From contig CP141729.1 of NCBI GenBank assembly GCA_035621215.1, forward strand, positions 2,006,944 through 2,070,943: a DNA stretch of 64,000 nt. Reading direction: 5' to 3'. Position numbers and translations under genes: made by a program. Every line of letters starts with the position of its first letter. The stretch's first letter is position 1. Origin of the DNA: Oscillospiraceae bacterium MB08-C2-2. GTDB taxonomy: Bacteria > Bacillota > Clostridia > Oscillospirales > Ruminococcaceae. This document shows, piece after piece, positions 44,147 to 51,907 of the stretch. The notes beneath the pieces are model-generated. The model was given only the letters and a program-made list of their open reading frames with translations, was not told the origin of the DNA and searched no databases.

Positions 44147-44301
44147 GAGAAAGACGAGAAGCTCTGTATCATGATCCCTTGATCCAGACGGTGATAGGCG
44201 GCTGCTTCCTTGAAGAATGCAAATTCAGAGAGGATGCAGGAATTTCTTTTTGCCTCCTCCCCCATCCCTGCGCCCAGCGCAGAGAAAGGAGGAGATGCTT
44301 T

Positions 44302-44394
44302 CTGTACATCACATTCGGTGACCTGATGCAATTTACATTGGTTGTCGTTGGCGTGTGCACCTTGGTGCTCACAATTGTACATAAAAAGAAATAA
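44302..44394 (+). CDS. Holin-like type I toxin peptide (predicted)
   Basis: 30-residue hydrophobic peptide ending DLMQFTLVVVGVCTLVLTIVHKKK, matching the putative holin-like toxin pattern (ITFxDLxxF, a membrane helix, KKK end). GGAGGAG is 7 bases before CTG 44302; the first in-frame ATG (44326) leaves only 22 residues. The ATG at 44295 is out of frame by one base, so either a CTG start or a one-base disruption applies. Long 5' and 3' UTRs with mutually complementary ends, and a convergent antisense promoter, fit a type I toxin gene. Confidence 0.68.
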   Translation: MYITFGDLMQFTLVVVGVCTLVLTIVHKKK

Positions 44395-44471
44395 ACCGCC
44401 CGGCTACCAACTGTGCAGTTTATCTCTTTAAACACATATGAGGAAGCAACCGTCTATAGGAGCTTCTCGTT
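44385..44471 (-). ncRNA. Predicted antisense RNA antitoxin
   Basis: Starts about 7 bases downstream of the minus-strand promoter at 44478-44506 and runs to a hairpin (TAAACTG...CGGTTTA, G-U pair, 44397-44427) followed by TTTCTTTTT. About 85 nt, fully complementary to the toxin mRNA 3' UTR, ending at the toxin stop codon. This 3'-overlap layout matches TxpA/RatA- and BsrG/SR4-type systems. Predicted only. Confidence 0.6.
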
Positions 44472-44477
44472 ATTTTT

Positions 44478-44506
44478 ATGATACGCCATTCCCAACTTTT
44501 TGTCAA
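44478..44506 (-). promoter_or_regulatory. Strong antisense promoter
   Basis: On the minus strand TTGACA (44501-44506), 17-base spacer, TATCAT (44478-44483). It points into the toxin 3' UTR with no protein gene to serve, which supports an antisense RNA. Confidence 0.75.
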
Positions 44507-44558
44507 CACAATTTCTTTCACCAGAGTCTAGGCACCTGCACAGGCAGGCCGCTTGGCT

Positions 44559-44867
44559 CTATTTTTTTAGCCCCTTAATGATTTCGTGGAGGCTATTTAC
44601 CTGCTTTTCTTCCAGACTGCTCAAATCCTTTATAACCTCACGAAGCAACGTTGGGTTCGAATTTTCCACATCAAAAAATTCTTTTGGGGAAATCCCGAAA
44701 TACTCGCAGATATAAAGAAATTCCGCCATAGAAGGCAAAGCCTTCCCAGAAATAATACTATGAACATAACTCGGGCTATGACCCAATTCTATGCTCATAC
44801 TGCGTTCTGATACGTTCTTCTGCATTCGTAGCTGACTAATTCTATTTCGTATAAATTTTTCGTCCAT
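44559..44867 (-). CDS. XRE-family HTH regulator
   Basis: 102 residues from ATG 44867 behind GGGTGAGG. HTH at about 8-65 (IRNRISQLRMQKNVSERSMSIELGHSPSYVHSIISGKALPS), followed by an acidic/helical tail (LLREVIKDLSSLEEKQVNSLHEIIKGLKK) probably for dimerisation. Divergent from the gene at 45009; two direct CGGACGA repeats (44911-44917 and 44942-44948) between them may be its binding sites. Confidence 0.88.
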   Translation of the reverse strand: MDEKFIRNRISQLRMQKNVSERSMSIELGHSPSYVHSIISGKALPSMAEFLYICEYFGISPKEFFDVENSNPTLLREVIKDLSSLEEKQVNSLHEIIKGLKK

Positions 44868-45008
44868 ATCCTCACCCATATCTAATTCTAATAGATATTA
44901 TGAGCTAATTCGGACGAATAAATAAGTTTTTATCATTGAAACGGACGATCAAATAATATATAATGGTTTAAACAAAGATATCATTTAGATATAAGGGGAA
45001 TGTAGATT

Positions 45009-45227
45009 ATGAGTATGAGAAGCATTTATCGCAAAATTGCCCGAAAGCATGGCGTAACCGCCGCTGATGTGAAAAGGGACATGCAGGCCGCTCTTGACTA
45101 TGCCTACCAAAGTCCAAACAAAACCCAATCGGAAAAAGCCATGCAGGCAAGGCTGTCTATGGATAGCGCCGCCCCCACACCGGAAGAATTCATCCGCCGT
45201 GCCGCCGGGCAGATCAAAAAACAATAG
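45009..45227 (+). CDS. Small Spo0A-C-terminal-like HTH protein
   Basis: 72 residues (MSMRSIYRKIARKHGVTAADVKRDMQAALDYAYQSP...PTPEEFIRRAAGQIKK). YRKIAxKxGVTxxxVKRDMQAAxDxAY resembles the DNA-binding helices of the Spo0A C-terminal domain, and this short stand-alone type is frequent in clostridia. It has no receiver domain, so it is not Spo0A itself. Transcribed away from the XRE gene; followed by a terminator. Confidence 0.78.
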   Translation: MSMRSIYRKIARKHGVTAADVKRDMQAALDYAYQSPNKTQSEKAMQARLSMDSAAPTPEEFIRRAAGQIKKQ

Positions 45228-45241
45228 ATTTCCAACAAAAA

Positions 45242-45268
45242 AGGGCGCCGGATTCATTCCGGCGCCCT
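45242..45268 (+). terminator. Rho-independent terminator
   Basis: AGGGCGCCGGA (45242-45252), TTCA loop, TCCGGCGCCCT to 45268. Part of it recurs at 45448-45458 beyond element B3. Confidence 0.8.
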
Positions 45269-45447
45269 CTAACTATAGGTATAAATAAATACGGCAACGA
45301 AAAATGCCTTTTTATTCGTAATTCTTCCGCAGTCGAATTGATTTCGACGAAGGAATACCGCTTTTTGCGCCTTAGAGGCGCAATCCGGGGGGAATATGGG
45401 GGGCATTGGATGCCCCCCACAGAGTGTGTGGACTTTTGTCTACACAC
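45269..45447 (+). repeat. Palindromic element B, copy B3
   Basis: GTAATTCTTCCGCAGTCGAA, TTTCGACGAAGGAATACC, GCGCC-GGCGC, CCGGGGGG, the GGGGGGCATTGGATGCCCCC palindrome and the terminal GTGTGTGGAC/GTCTACACAC hairpin. The left third is diverged from B2/B5. Flanked by TCCGG(C/T)GCCCT at 45258-45268 and 45448-45458, a partial duplication of the neighbouring terminator. Confidence 0.85.
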
Positions 45448-45514
45448 TCCGGTGCCCTGTATGTTCTCTATGCGCATGTATTGTGTTTTCCCGCCCTGTA
45501 TGCCCTTTGGTATC

Positions 45515-46153
45515 TCAGCGAACCTCACGCTTTTTCAGCGCCCGGCAGAGGAAGAAGGCACACAGCCCCCCTAAAACTGCCTCCGGCAGGCCATTGAGCA
45601 GAATCATGCTCCCCATAATGCCCAGCAAAAGCTCAAAGCCTTGGCCGATGGCGGCAGCATAATCCCGGCCGAAGAAAATGTATACCCCACCCAACACCAA
45701 AAAGGTATTGGTCAGGCTGCCCAAAACACCGCTGACCCCATAAACCACGGCATCCTTCTTGGCATTCCCCTGCATCCTTTTGGAAAGCAGGCCATAAACC
45801 AAACCAGTTACCGTACCAATCAGGATACGGGGTACAAAGCAGATCACCAAGCTCCAGAAGTTGCCCGCAATATCACCCACCGAATAAAAGGGTGTATAAA
45901 GGAACGCAACAATCGGGCTGGGGGGTGTAAAAGTCCAGACCAAAAAGCTGAAAAGTCCGAAGAAAAAGCCCATCAGACTGCCCCATCCGGTGCCCAGCAT
46001 AATGGCAGTGATAATCACCGGAATGGCGGAAAGGGTGGCGACCATCGGCCCGATCGCCGGCAGTGACCCCAGTGGGGTGAAACAGACGATGGCCTCCAGA
46101 GCCAACAGGACAGAAAACTGAACAAAGCTGCGTAGATTTTTCTTGTTTATCAT
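45515..46153 (-). CDS. ECF transporter S component (probably pantothenate)
   Basis: 212 residues from ATG 46153 behind AAGGAGAG. About six membrane segments with the short-loop layout of energy-coupling-factor substrate-binding subunits (FSVLLALEAIVCFTPLGSLPAIGPMVATLSAIPVIITAIMLG...). The substrate is inferred from context: it lies 58 bases downstream of coaX, the first enzyme using pantothenate. The shared EcfA/EcfT module must be elsewhere in the genome. Confidence 0.82.
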   Translation of the reverse strand: MINKKNLRSFVQFSVLLALEAIVCFTPLGSLPAIGPMVATLSAIPVIITAIMLGTGWGSLMGFFFGLFSFLVWTFTPPSPIVAFLYTPFYSVGDIAGNFWSLVICFVPRILIGTVTGLVYGLLSKRMQGNAKKDAVVYGVSGVLGSLTNTFLVLGGVYIFFGRDYAAAIGQGFELLLGIMGSMILLNGLPEAVLGGLCAFFLCRALKKREVR

Positions 46154-46211
46154 GGAAAACTCTCCTTGCTGCCGCTCCCTCCTCAGGATGCAGCGCATTT
46201 ATTCCCCACAA

Positions 46212-46982
46212 TCACTTTGCATTTTTCTTGTAGATCAGGCGCAAACCATCCAGCACCAGCGCATCATCCAATATAATATCCTCATGGCAATGCGGGATAA
46301 TATACTGTGCCAGCCCGCCATCCGCCACCACCGATGCATCCTCACCCACCTCCAGCTTAAACCGGGCAATCATCCCATCCAGCATACTGGCTGTCCCATA
46401 AATCGCACCGGATTTCATGGAATCAACTGTATTGGAGCCGATGATGCTTTCAACCGATTCAAGGCTGATGTGAGGAAGCTGGGAAGTATTCAGGGAAAGA
46501 GCCTCCAGCGAAATGTTGATTCCCGCTGTGATGGCACCACCTCTGAAATAGCCCTCCCGATCAATGGCCGTGATAACTGTGGCTGTTCCCATGCTGATCA
46601 TGATGCAAGGCAGGGAATATCTGGACTGGGCCGAAACCGCTGCGCAAACCAGATCAGAGCCAAGAGTGGAGGGGTTATCGATTTTGATATTAAGCCCGGT
46701 TTTGATGCCGGGGGATACCAGATAAACCCGCTGGGAGCGGATTACCTTTTCCACCGCACTGCGTATGGTGGTGGAAAGCGGCGGTACCACCGAGGAAATG
46801 GCAGCCCCATCAAATTGGTTTGAATTGCAGTCATTCAGGCGGAAAATATCCACCAGATTGGCTGCGTATTCATCCTCTGTTTTAAGACGGTTGGTTTGCA
46901 GGCGGGAAACAAAAACCAGCCGCTCGTTATCAAAGGCACCAACCTTGATGTGGGTGTTGCCGATATCCACTGCCAATATCAT
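46212..46982 (-). CDS. coaX: Type III pantothenate kinase
   Basis: 256 residues. Phosphorylates pantothenate at the start of CoA synthesis. The phosphate loop DIGNTHIKVGAFD, ISMGTATVITAID and GGAITAGINISLEAL are recognisable. The Asp normally found just before the GTAT motif (VVDxGTAT) is Ser here (MISMGTAT). The fold and other signatures are intact, so activity is likely but should not be assumed. First gene of an operon with the ECF S component. Confidence 0.9.
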   Translation of the reverse strand: MILAVDIGNTHIKVGAFDNERLVFVSRLQTNRLKTEDEYAANLVDIFRLNDCNSNQFDGAAISSVVPPLSTTIRSAVEKVIRSQRVYLVSPGIKTGLNIKIDNPSTLGSDLVCAAVSAQSRYSLPCIMISMGTATVITAIDREGYFRGGAITAGINISLEALSLNTSQLPHISLESVESIIGSNTVDSMKSGAIYGTASMLDGMIARFKLEVGEDASVVADGGLAQYIIPHCHEDIILDDALVLDGLRLIYKKNAK

Positions 46983-47039
46983 AATTCAAAGGCCTCCTGC
47001 AAAGGAATTGCTTGGTCTATGCTATTATAGCACAAAATA

Positions 47040-47299
47040 AAAGCGGTGCATACTGCTTTCACATTGTCAAAGAACATAAGTAAAGTTTGGATCAAACCTT
47101 TTTAAAGGTTTGCGGTGTCCAAAGGCAGCGCCTTTGGACACTGGCCGCAGCCAGTGGAATTCTTAATAAAAAGCCGTTTTCTTTGGTACTTTCTTTTGCA
47201 AGGGAAAAGAAAGTACAGGCTTCTTTTTTAAACAAAGCTATCCTTCAAGAAGTCCCAGTGGGACTTCTTGAACAAGCTGAAAGCAGTGCATACGGCTTT
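47040..47299. repeat. Hairpin chain with inverted ends
   Basis: Stems in order: 47093-47112; 47115-47126/47130-47141 (perfect 12 bp); 47140-47145/47150-47155; 47186-47197/47205-47216 (perfect 12 bp); and TTCAAGAAGTCCCA/TGGGACTTCTTGAA at about 47247-47275. The ends AAAGCGGTGCATACTGCTTT (47040) and GAAAGCAGTGCATACGGCTT (47279) are related. Same architecture as 20721-20983 but different stem sequences. Confidence 0.75.
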
Positions 47300-47671
47300 G
47301 TTATAAACCCATAAAATTGTGTGTAGTGACTTTTATGGGTCTATGTTTTTCGCTCCCTCGCTCATGCCGCGCGGCGGGCACATCCTTTCTCCACAATGAG
47401 AAAGGATGCAAAGAATCGCCAAGGGAGGCTTCGCCTCTTTCGTCGGAAATCATCCAGCGAGGATTCTTACCCTTCCACTTGATGGTATCACCTTCGTTGC
47501 AGCACAACCATAATTATCTGAGTGAATCTTTATCAAGCGAAAAGGGCGAAGTCCCCTTTGGCAACAGGCAAGGCTTATTGCTTTTGATCCCAGCCTTTAG
47601 CCGATCGAAAATGGTTTTTCTTTTGTTTACTTTTCTTTTTTCAAAAAAGAAAAGTAAAACGCCCCAGCATC
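47300..47671. repeat. Repeat-rich intergenic region (A3, C- and D-type repeats)
   Basis: No gene. Holds a short copy of family A (GCTCATGCCGCGCGGCGGGC, 47361-47380) with an 11-bp hairpin (47381-47391/47398-47408), a GGCTTCGCCTCTTTCGTCGG stretch like those at 27421 and 51613, and a TTTACTTTTCTTTT hairpin (47626-47658) next to the ABC gene end. Confidence 0.7.
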
Positions 47672-48370
47672 TCAAGCGATGCGGGAGCGGTTCAAGCAAT
47701 CCTGCGTAATCTTCCCATCCTGAATGCGAATGATGCGATTGGTTACCTGCGCCATTTCCGGGTCATGGGTAATGAGAATGATGGTCTTCCCCTCCTGCCA
47801 CAGAGTTTGCAAAATAGCCAGCACCTCCGCACCGGACTGAGAATCCAAATTACCGGTGGGTTCATCCGCCAGAATCACAGGGGGACGAGCGGCAATGGCT
47901 CTGGCAATGGCAACCCTCTGCTGCTGCCCGCCGGACATCTGAGCAGGCTGATGGAGCATCCTTTTCTCCAGCCCCACATGGCAAAGGGCCTCTGTAGCAA
48001 GGATGCGCCGCTGTTCCCGGCCATAACCCCTGTAAAGAAGCGGCAGCTCCACATTTTCCACAGCGCTGAGGCTGGGAATCAGGTTAAAGCCTTGAAAAAT
48101 AAAGCCGATCTGCTGGTTGCGTATGGAGGAAAGAATATCATCGGTCAGGGCTGAGACATCCCGCCCATCCAGATAATACTGGCCTCCGGTGGGGGAATCC
48201 AAACAGCCCATCACATTCATCAAAGTTGATTTCCCGGAACCGGACTGGCCGATGATGGAGACAAACTCCCCATGCTCCACGGTCAGGGAGATTCCATCCA
48301 GCGCCCGAACCTCATTTTCACCCGTGTTGTATATCTTGCAAAGCTCTTTCATTTCAATCAGCGCACTCAT
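47672..48370 (-). CDS. ABC transporter ATP-binding protein (MacB/LolD type)
   Basis: 232 residues from ATG 48370 (GAGGGAAAAGCA). Walker [11 protein letters not shown]-loop [22 protein letters not shown], signature MSGGQQQR, Walker [13 protein letters not shown] and H-loop THD are all present. This subtype normally pairs with an FtsX/MacB-type permease, but none is adjacent; the gene is an orphan here. ttcA-like gene lies upstream on the same strand. Confidence 0.94.
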   Translation of the reverse strand: MSALIEMKELCKIYNTGENEVRALDGISLTVEHGEFVSIIGQSGSGKSTLMNVMGCLDSPTGGQYYLDGRDVSALTDDILSSIRNQQIGFIFQGFNLIPSLSAVENVELPLLYRGYGREQRRILATEALCHVGLEKRMLHQPAQMSGGQQQRVAIARAIAARPPVILADEPTGNLDSQSGAEVLAILQTLWQEGKTIILITHDPEMAQVTNRIIRIQDGKITQDCLNRSRIA

Positions 48371-48475
48371 TGCTTTTCCCTCTTTTGCCCGATTCTTCCG
48401 CCTCTGCATCATGCAGGGCAAGCACGAAGTTAGTATACGCAAATTTCTGGGAAATATTGATGAAGCCTATTAAAA

Positions 48476-49186
48476 TTACCAGCCGTCTATACCGCTGCGC
48501 TTCATAGCTCCAAACAGGCGCTTGGTGATGCCCGGCATGTCCTTTTCCATGGAAACCAGCCAGTTTTTGGTATCCTCCCGGCTGGTGGCGCCATCCACCA
48601 GACAGCGGCTTTTGACCACCGGGAACTGCGCATTGGCAACGGCCCGGCGAATCTCCCGCTCAGGAGCCAAAACCAGCGGACGTATTACGGTGATATCCTT
48701 GCGGGACATATAAGTTACTGGCGAAAAACAGCCGATGCGCGCCTCATGGAACAGGTTCATGACAAAGGTTTCCACGGCATCGTCATAATGATGCCCCAAG
48801 GCCAGCTTGTTGCAGCCTGCCTCCTTCATGGTATCGTGCAAAAGCCCACGGCGCATACGGGCGCAAAGGCTGCATGGATTGGGCTCGTTGCGTATATCAA
48901 AAACAATGTGCCCAATATCGGTGCGTTTTAAAATATATTCAATCCCCAGATTTTCGCAAAAGGCTTCAATGGGGCTGTAATCGGTATTCACCCCGCCAAA
49001 GCAGGGGTCAAGGGTGATGGCAACCAGCTCGAAATCCATCCCCACATGGCGCTTGAGCCGTTCCAGCCCGGCCAACAGGGCCACCGAATCCTTGCCGCCG
49101 CTGAGCCCTACCGCTACCTTATCCCCCGGCAAAATCATTTTATAATCCTGTATGGCCCGGCGCATGTATCCAATAATATGCTGCAT
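48476..49186 (-). CDS. ttcA: TtcA-family tRNA thiolation PP-loop ATPase
   Basis: 236 residues. PP-loop SGGKDSVALLAGL near residue 29, the CSLCARMRRG pair of cysteines mid-chain and GHHYDDAVETFVMNLFHEARIGCFSP are typical of TtcA/TtuA, which thiolate tRNA bases by way of an Fe-S cluster. The exact tRNA position (C32 or another) is not decided by sequence. GGGTGAT precedes the ATG. Confidence 0.88.
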   Translation of the reverse strand: MQHIIGYMRRAIQDYKMILPGDKVAVGLSGGKDSVALLAGLERLKRHVGMDFELVAITLDPCFGGVNTDYSPIEAFCENLGIEYILKRTDIGHIVFDIRNEPNPCSLCARMRRGLLHDTMKEAGCNKLALGHHYDDAVETFVMNLFHEARIGCFSPVTYMSRKDITVIRPLVLAPEREIRRAVANAQFPVVKSRCLVDGATSREDTKNWLVSMEKDMPGITKRLFGAMKRSGIDGW

Positions 49187-49578
49187 ATTTTAAATCACCC
49201 TTATCCTATGTGTTTCATCAGTATACATCACATGGCTCTGCCTGACAAGCCATTTTTTTAGCTCACTGCGGCTAACAGGCAAATCAGTCTTGACACATGG
49301 CTGACTCTCCGGCAATGTTTCCGGCTGCATTTCCGAGGAAATGGTGAATATTTCCTTGCCTTGTAAAGTGACTGGATTGTTCTGCCCCCCACCCGGCAAA
49401 GGTGCATGGAAATACGGTTCTGTGCGCAATCTTTCCGCAAAAAAAGGAGGCAGCAGCCTCCTTTTGGGTGTAAACAAGCTCTTTTGCATAGCTGGGAGCA
49501 TCCGCATTTCGGCAAAGCCGAAATCTGCAAGGGAACCTTGCAGCCGCAGCGCCGCTGCGGGCGGATGCCCCGGACCTG
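49187..49578. other. Intergenic region with plsY terminator and hairpins
   Basis: No supported gene. On the minus strand after plsY come three hairpins (CCGCAGCGGCGCTGCGG near 49543-49560, TGCAAGGTTCCCTTGCA near 49527-49543, ATTTCGGCTTTGCCGAAAT near 49505-49523) and then a terminator: AAAAGGAGGC/GCCTCCTTTT (49442-49464) with TTTTTTGCGG. Confidence 0.7.
49435..49464 (-). terminator. Terminator of the der-plsY transcript
   Basis: Perfect 10-bp stem AAAAGGAGGC/GCCTCCTTTT with T-run on the minus-strand 3' side. Confidence 0.85.
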
Positions 49579-50226
49579 CTACTTTTTCCCCGGCTTGCCG
49601 AAGCGGTTTTCGGTGCCCTTAAGCAGCCGGCCAATGTTCTCATGGTGCTTGGCTAGAAGGATAATGCCGAAAACCAAGGCACAGAGGGTTTCATACAAAG
49701 CCGGACGCCCCAGTGCAGTCTGAACAACAAAGGTAATAATCGGAAAGCCGATGGCCCCTAAAATAGAAGCCAATGAAACAATCCGGGTGATAAACACAAT
49801 GGGAACGAAGATGACAACCACAATCAGAAAAACCAGCGGGTTAACCAGCAGCATAATCCCCAGCGAGGTCATAACGCCTTTGCCGCCTTTGAAGCGGAAA
49901 TAGAGAGGATACAGGTGCCCCAAGAGCACAAACAGGCCGGAAAAATAGCCCGAATCCATGAAGACTACCCCAGACATCTGGAAGATAATCCGGCTAATGG
50001 CAAGCGCTAGGATGCCTTTGAGCAAATCCCCCGCACCGGTAAAGAAGGCGGGCTTTTTGCCGTATGTCCGGAGGATGTTCGTCATCCCCGCATTGCCGCT
50101 GCCGTAGTTGCGGATATCCTCTTTGGCATAAATATGCCCCACAATAATGGCAAAGTTAAGGCTTCCCAACAGGTAGGAAATCAGGGCGCACAGCGCCATA
50201 GGAACCAGATTGACTGTACTGAACAT
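49579..50226 (-). CDS. plsY: Glycerol-3-phosphate acyltransferase PlsY
   Basis: 215 residues, polytopic. Transfers acyl from acyl-phosphate to glycerol-3-phosphate in phospholipid synthesis. Motifs SYLLGSLNFAIIVGHIY, YGSGNAGMTNILRTYGKKPA and FKGGKGVMTSLG are diagnostic. It lies 53 bases downstream of der, the usual clostridial order. Confidence 0.96.
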   Translation of the reverse strand: MFSTVNLVPMALCALISYLLGSLNFAIIVGHIYAKEDIRNYGSGNAGMTNILRTYGKKPAFFTGAGDLLKGILALAISRIIFQMSGVVFMDSGYFSGLFVLLGHLYPLYFRFKGGKGVMTSLGIMLLVNPLVFLIVVVIFVPIVFITRIVSLASILGAIGFPIITFVVQTALGRPALYETLCALVFGIILLAKHHENIGRLLKGTENRFGKPGKK

Positions 50227-50279
50227 AGAATTTTCTCATGCCTTTCCTTGGGGGTCTGCTCCGAAACGGCTGACAGCCC

Positions 50280-51599
50280 TTATTCGCCCCGCTCCCGCAC
50301 AATCAGACGCACCGGGGTACCTGTGAGACCAAAGGATTCACGGATCTGGTTTTCCAAATACCGCTGGTAGGAAAAATGAAACAGCTCGGCCCGGTTGACA
50401 AAGCAAACAAATGTCGGCGGGCGGGTGGAGGCCTGTGTCATATAGAAAATTTTGAGCCGTTTGCCTTTATCGGAGGGCGGCTGCACCCGGGCGGTGGAAT
50501 AAGCCAGCAGATCGTTGAGGGTACCGGTGGAAATACGCATGGCATTCTGGGCATCCACGTGGTTGATCGTCTCGAAAAGCTTATCCAGACGCTGGCCGGT
50601 TTTGGCAGAAATAAACACAATGGGCACATAGGACATAAAGGAGAAGTTATCCTCCAAATCCCGCTGGTAATCCCGCATGGTGTTGGTTTCCTTGGCAACG
50701 GCATCCCATTTGTTGACTGCTACAATACAGGCTTTCCCCTGCTCGTGGGCATACCCGGCTATTTTGGAATCCTGATCGGTAAAGCCCACCTCGGCATCAA
50801 TCATAATGACTGCTACATGGGCACGATCCACCGCCATATAGGCTCTGAGCACGCTGTAGCGCTCAATGGCCTCATCCACCTTGGATTGTCGGCGAATACC
50901 GGCTGTATCAATAAATATATATTTGCCAAATTCGTTTTCTATTACCGTATCGGTGGCATCCCGGGTGGTTCCTGCCATATCCGAAACAATGGCCCGTTCC
51001 TCACCAGCCACCTTGTTAATCAGGCTGGATTTGCCCACATTGGGCTTGCCAATCACCGCCACCTTGATGACCATGGGCTCTTCCTCAGGCATGTGCTCAA
51101 AATCAATGTGCTCAAAGACAGCATCCAGCAGATCGCCGGTGCCATGGCCATGAGCAGCGGAAACCGCCACCGGATCGCCAAGGCCCAGATTGTAAAATTC
51201 ATAGTATTCCATGGGCGGCTCGCCAACACTATCCGCCTTGTTGACGCACAGCACAATGGGCTTGCCGCTTTTGAGCAGAATGGAGGCCACATCTGCATCG
51301 GTGGCCGTTACCCCAGACCGCAGATCGGTAACCATCACAATCACCTGCGCACTGTCAATGGCCACTTGGGCCTGACGGCGCATCTGCTCCAGCATAGAAT
51401 CATCGGAATAGGGCTCAATACCGCCGGTATCCACCAGCATAATATCCTTGTTCCGCCAGTTACAGGGCGCGTAAATCCGATCCCGGGTCACGCCGGGCGT
51501 ATCCTCAACAATGGAGAGCCGCTGGCCCACCAGCTTGTTGAAAAGCGTGGATTTGCCCACATTGGGGCGGCCCACAATGGCTACAACAGGTTTTTCCAT
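50280..51599 (-). CDS. der: Ribosome biogenesis GTPase Der (EngA)
   Basis: 439 residues from ATG 51599 (AAAGGGGG upstream); an in-frame ATG 16 codons earlier lies in repeat DNA. Two GTPase domains: GRPNVGKST (about 9-17) with DTGGIE, and GKPNVGKSS (about 183) with DTAGIRRQ, followed by the C-terminal KH-like domain. Needed for 50S assembly. Confidence 0.97.
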   Translation of the reverse strand: MEKPVVAIVGRPNVGKSTLFNKLVGQRLSIVEDTPGVTRDRIYAPCNWRNKDIMLVDTGGIEPYSDDSMLEQMRRQAQVAIDSAQVIVMVTDLRSGVTATDADVASILLKSGKPIVLCVNKADSVGEPPMEYYEFYNLGLGDPVAVSAAHGHGTGDLLDAVFEHIDFEHMPEEEPMVIKVAVIGKPNVGKSSLINKVAGEERAIVSDMAGTTRDATDTVIENEFGKYIFIDTAGIRRQSKVDEAIERYSVLRAYMAVDRAHVAVIMIDAEVGFTDQDSKIAGYAHEQGKACIVAVNKWDAVAKETNTMRDYQRDLEDNFSFMSYVPIVFISAKTGQRLDKLFETINHVDAQNAMRISTGTLNDLLAYSTARVQPPSDKGKRLKIFYMTQASTRPPTFVCFVNRAELFHFSYQRYLENQIRESFGLTGTPVRLIVRERGE

Positions 51600-51907
51600 A
51601 ATAATCCCCCTTTCAAACGGGAAGGCTTCGCCTTTTTCGTCGGGCATAGGCTCGGCAAAATCATTTTCTTCGCTCTCGATGACAAAGGCTTCGCCTTTTT
51701 TTACCTAAAAAACGAAGTGCCGCAAAGGGGGGCACCGACGATCCCTATGCGAGGGTTTTCCCACAAAAGGAGGAGGAAAACTTTAATTTATAGCTGGGTT
51801 TCCTTGCCTACTTTAATACGATGCGGTTTTTCTTTGCATACTTTCTTTTTTTCTAAAAAGAAAGTATGTGGTTTTTCTTTGCTGACTTTCCTTTTTCAAA
51901 AAGAAAG
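51600..51907. repeat. Repeats between DUF512 gene and der
   Basis: No gene. GGCTTCGCCTTTTTCGTCGG at 51625 and a partial repeat of it near 51690 are related to the pfl and 59850 blocks. Two TTTTTCTTTG-preceded hairpins follow: CATACTTTCTTTTT with arms 51837-51850/51855-51868, and GCTGACTTTC at 51881-51912, the latter running into the DUF512 stop. Confidence 0.75.
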
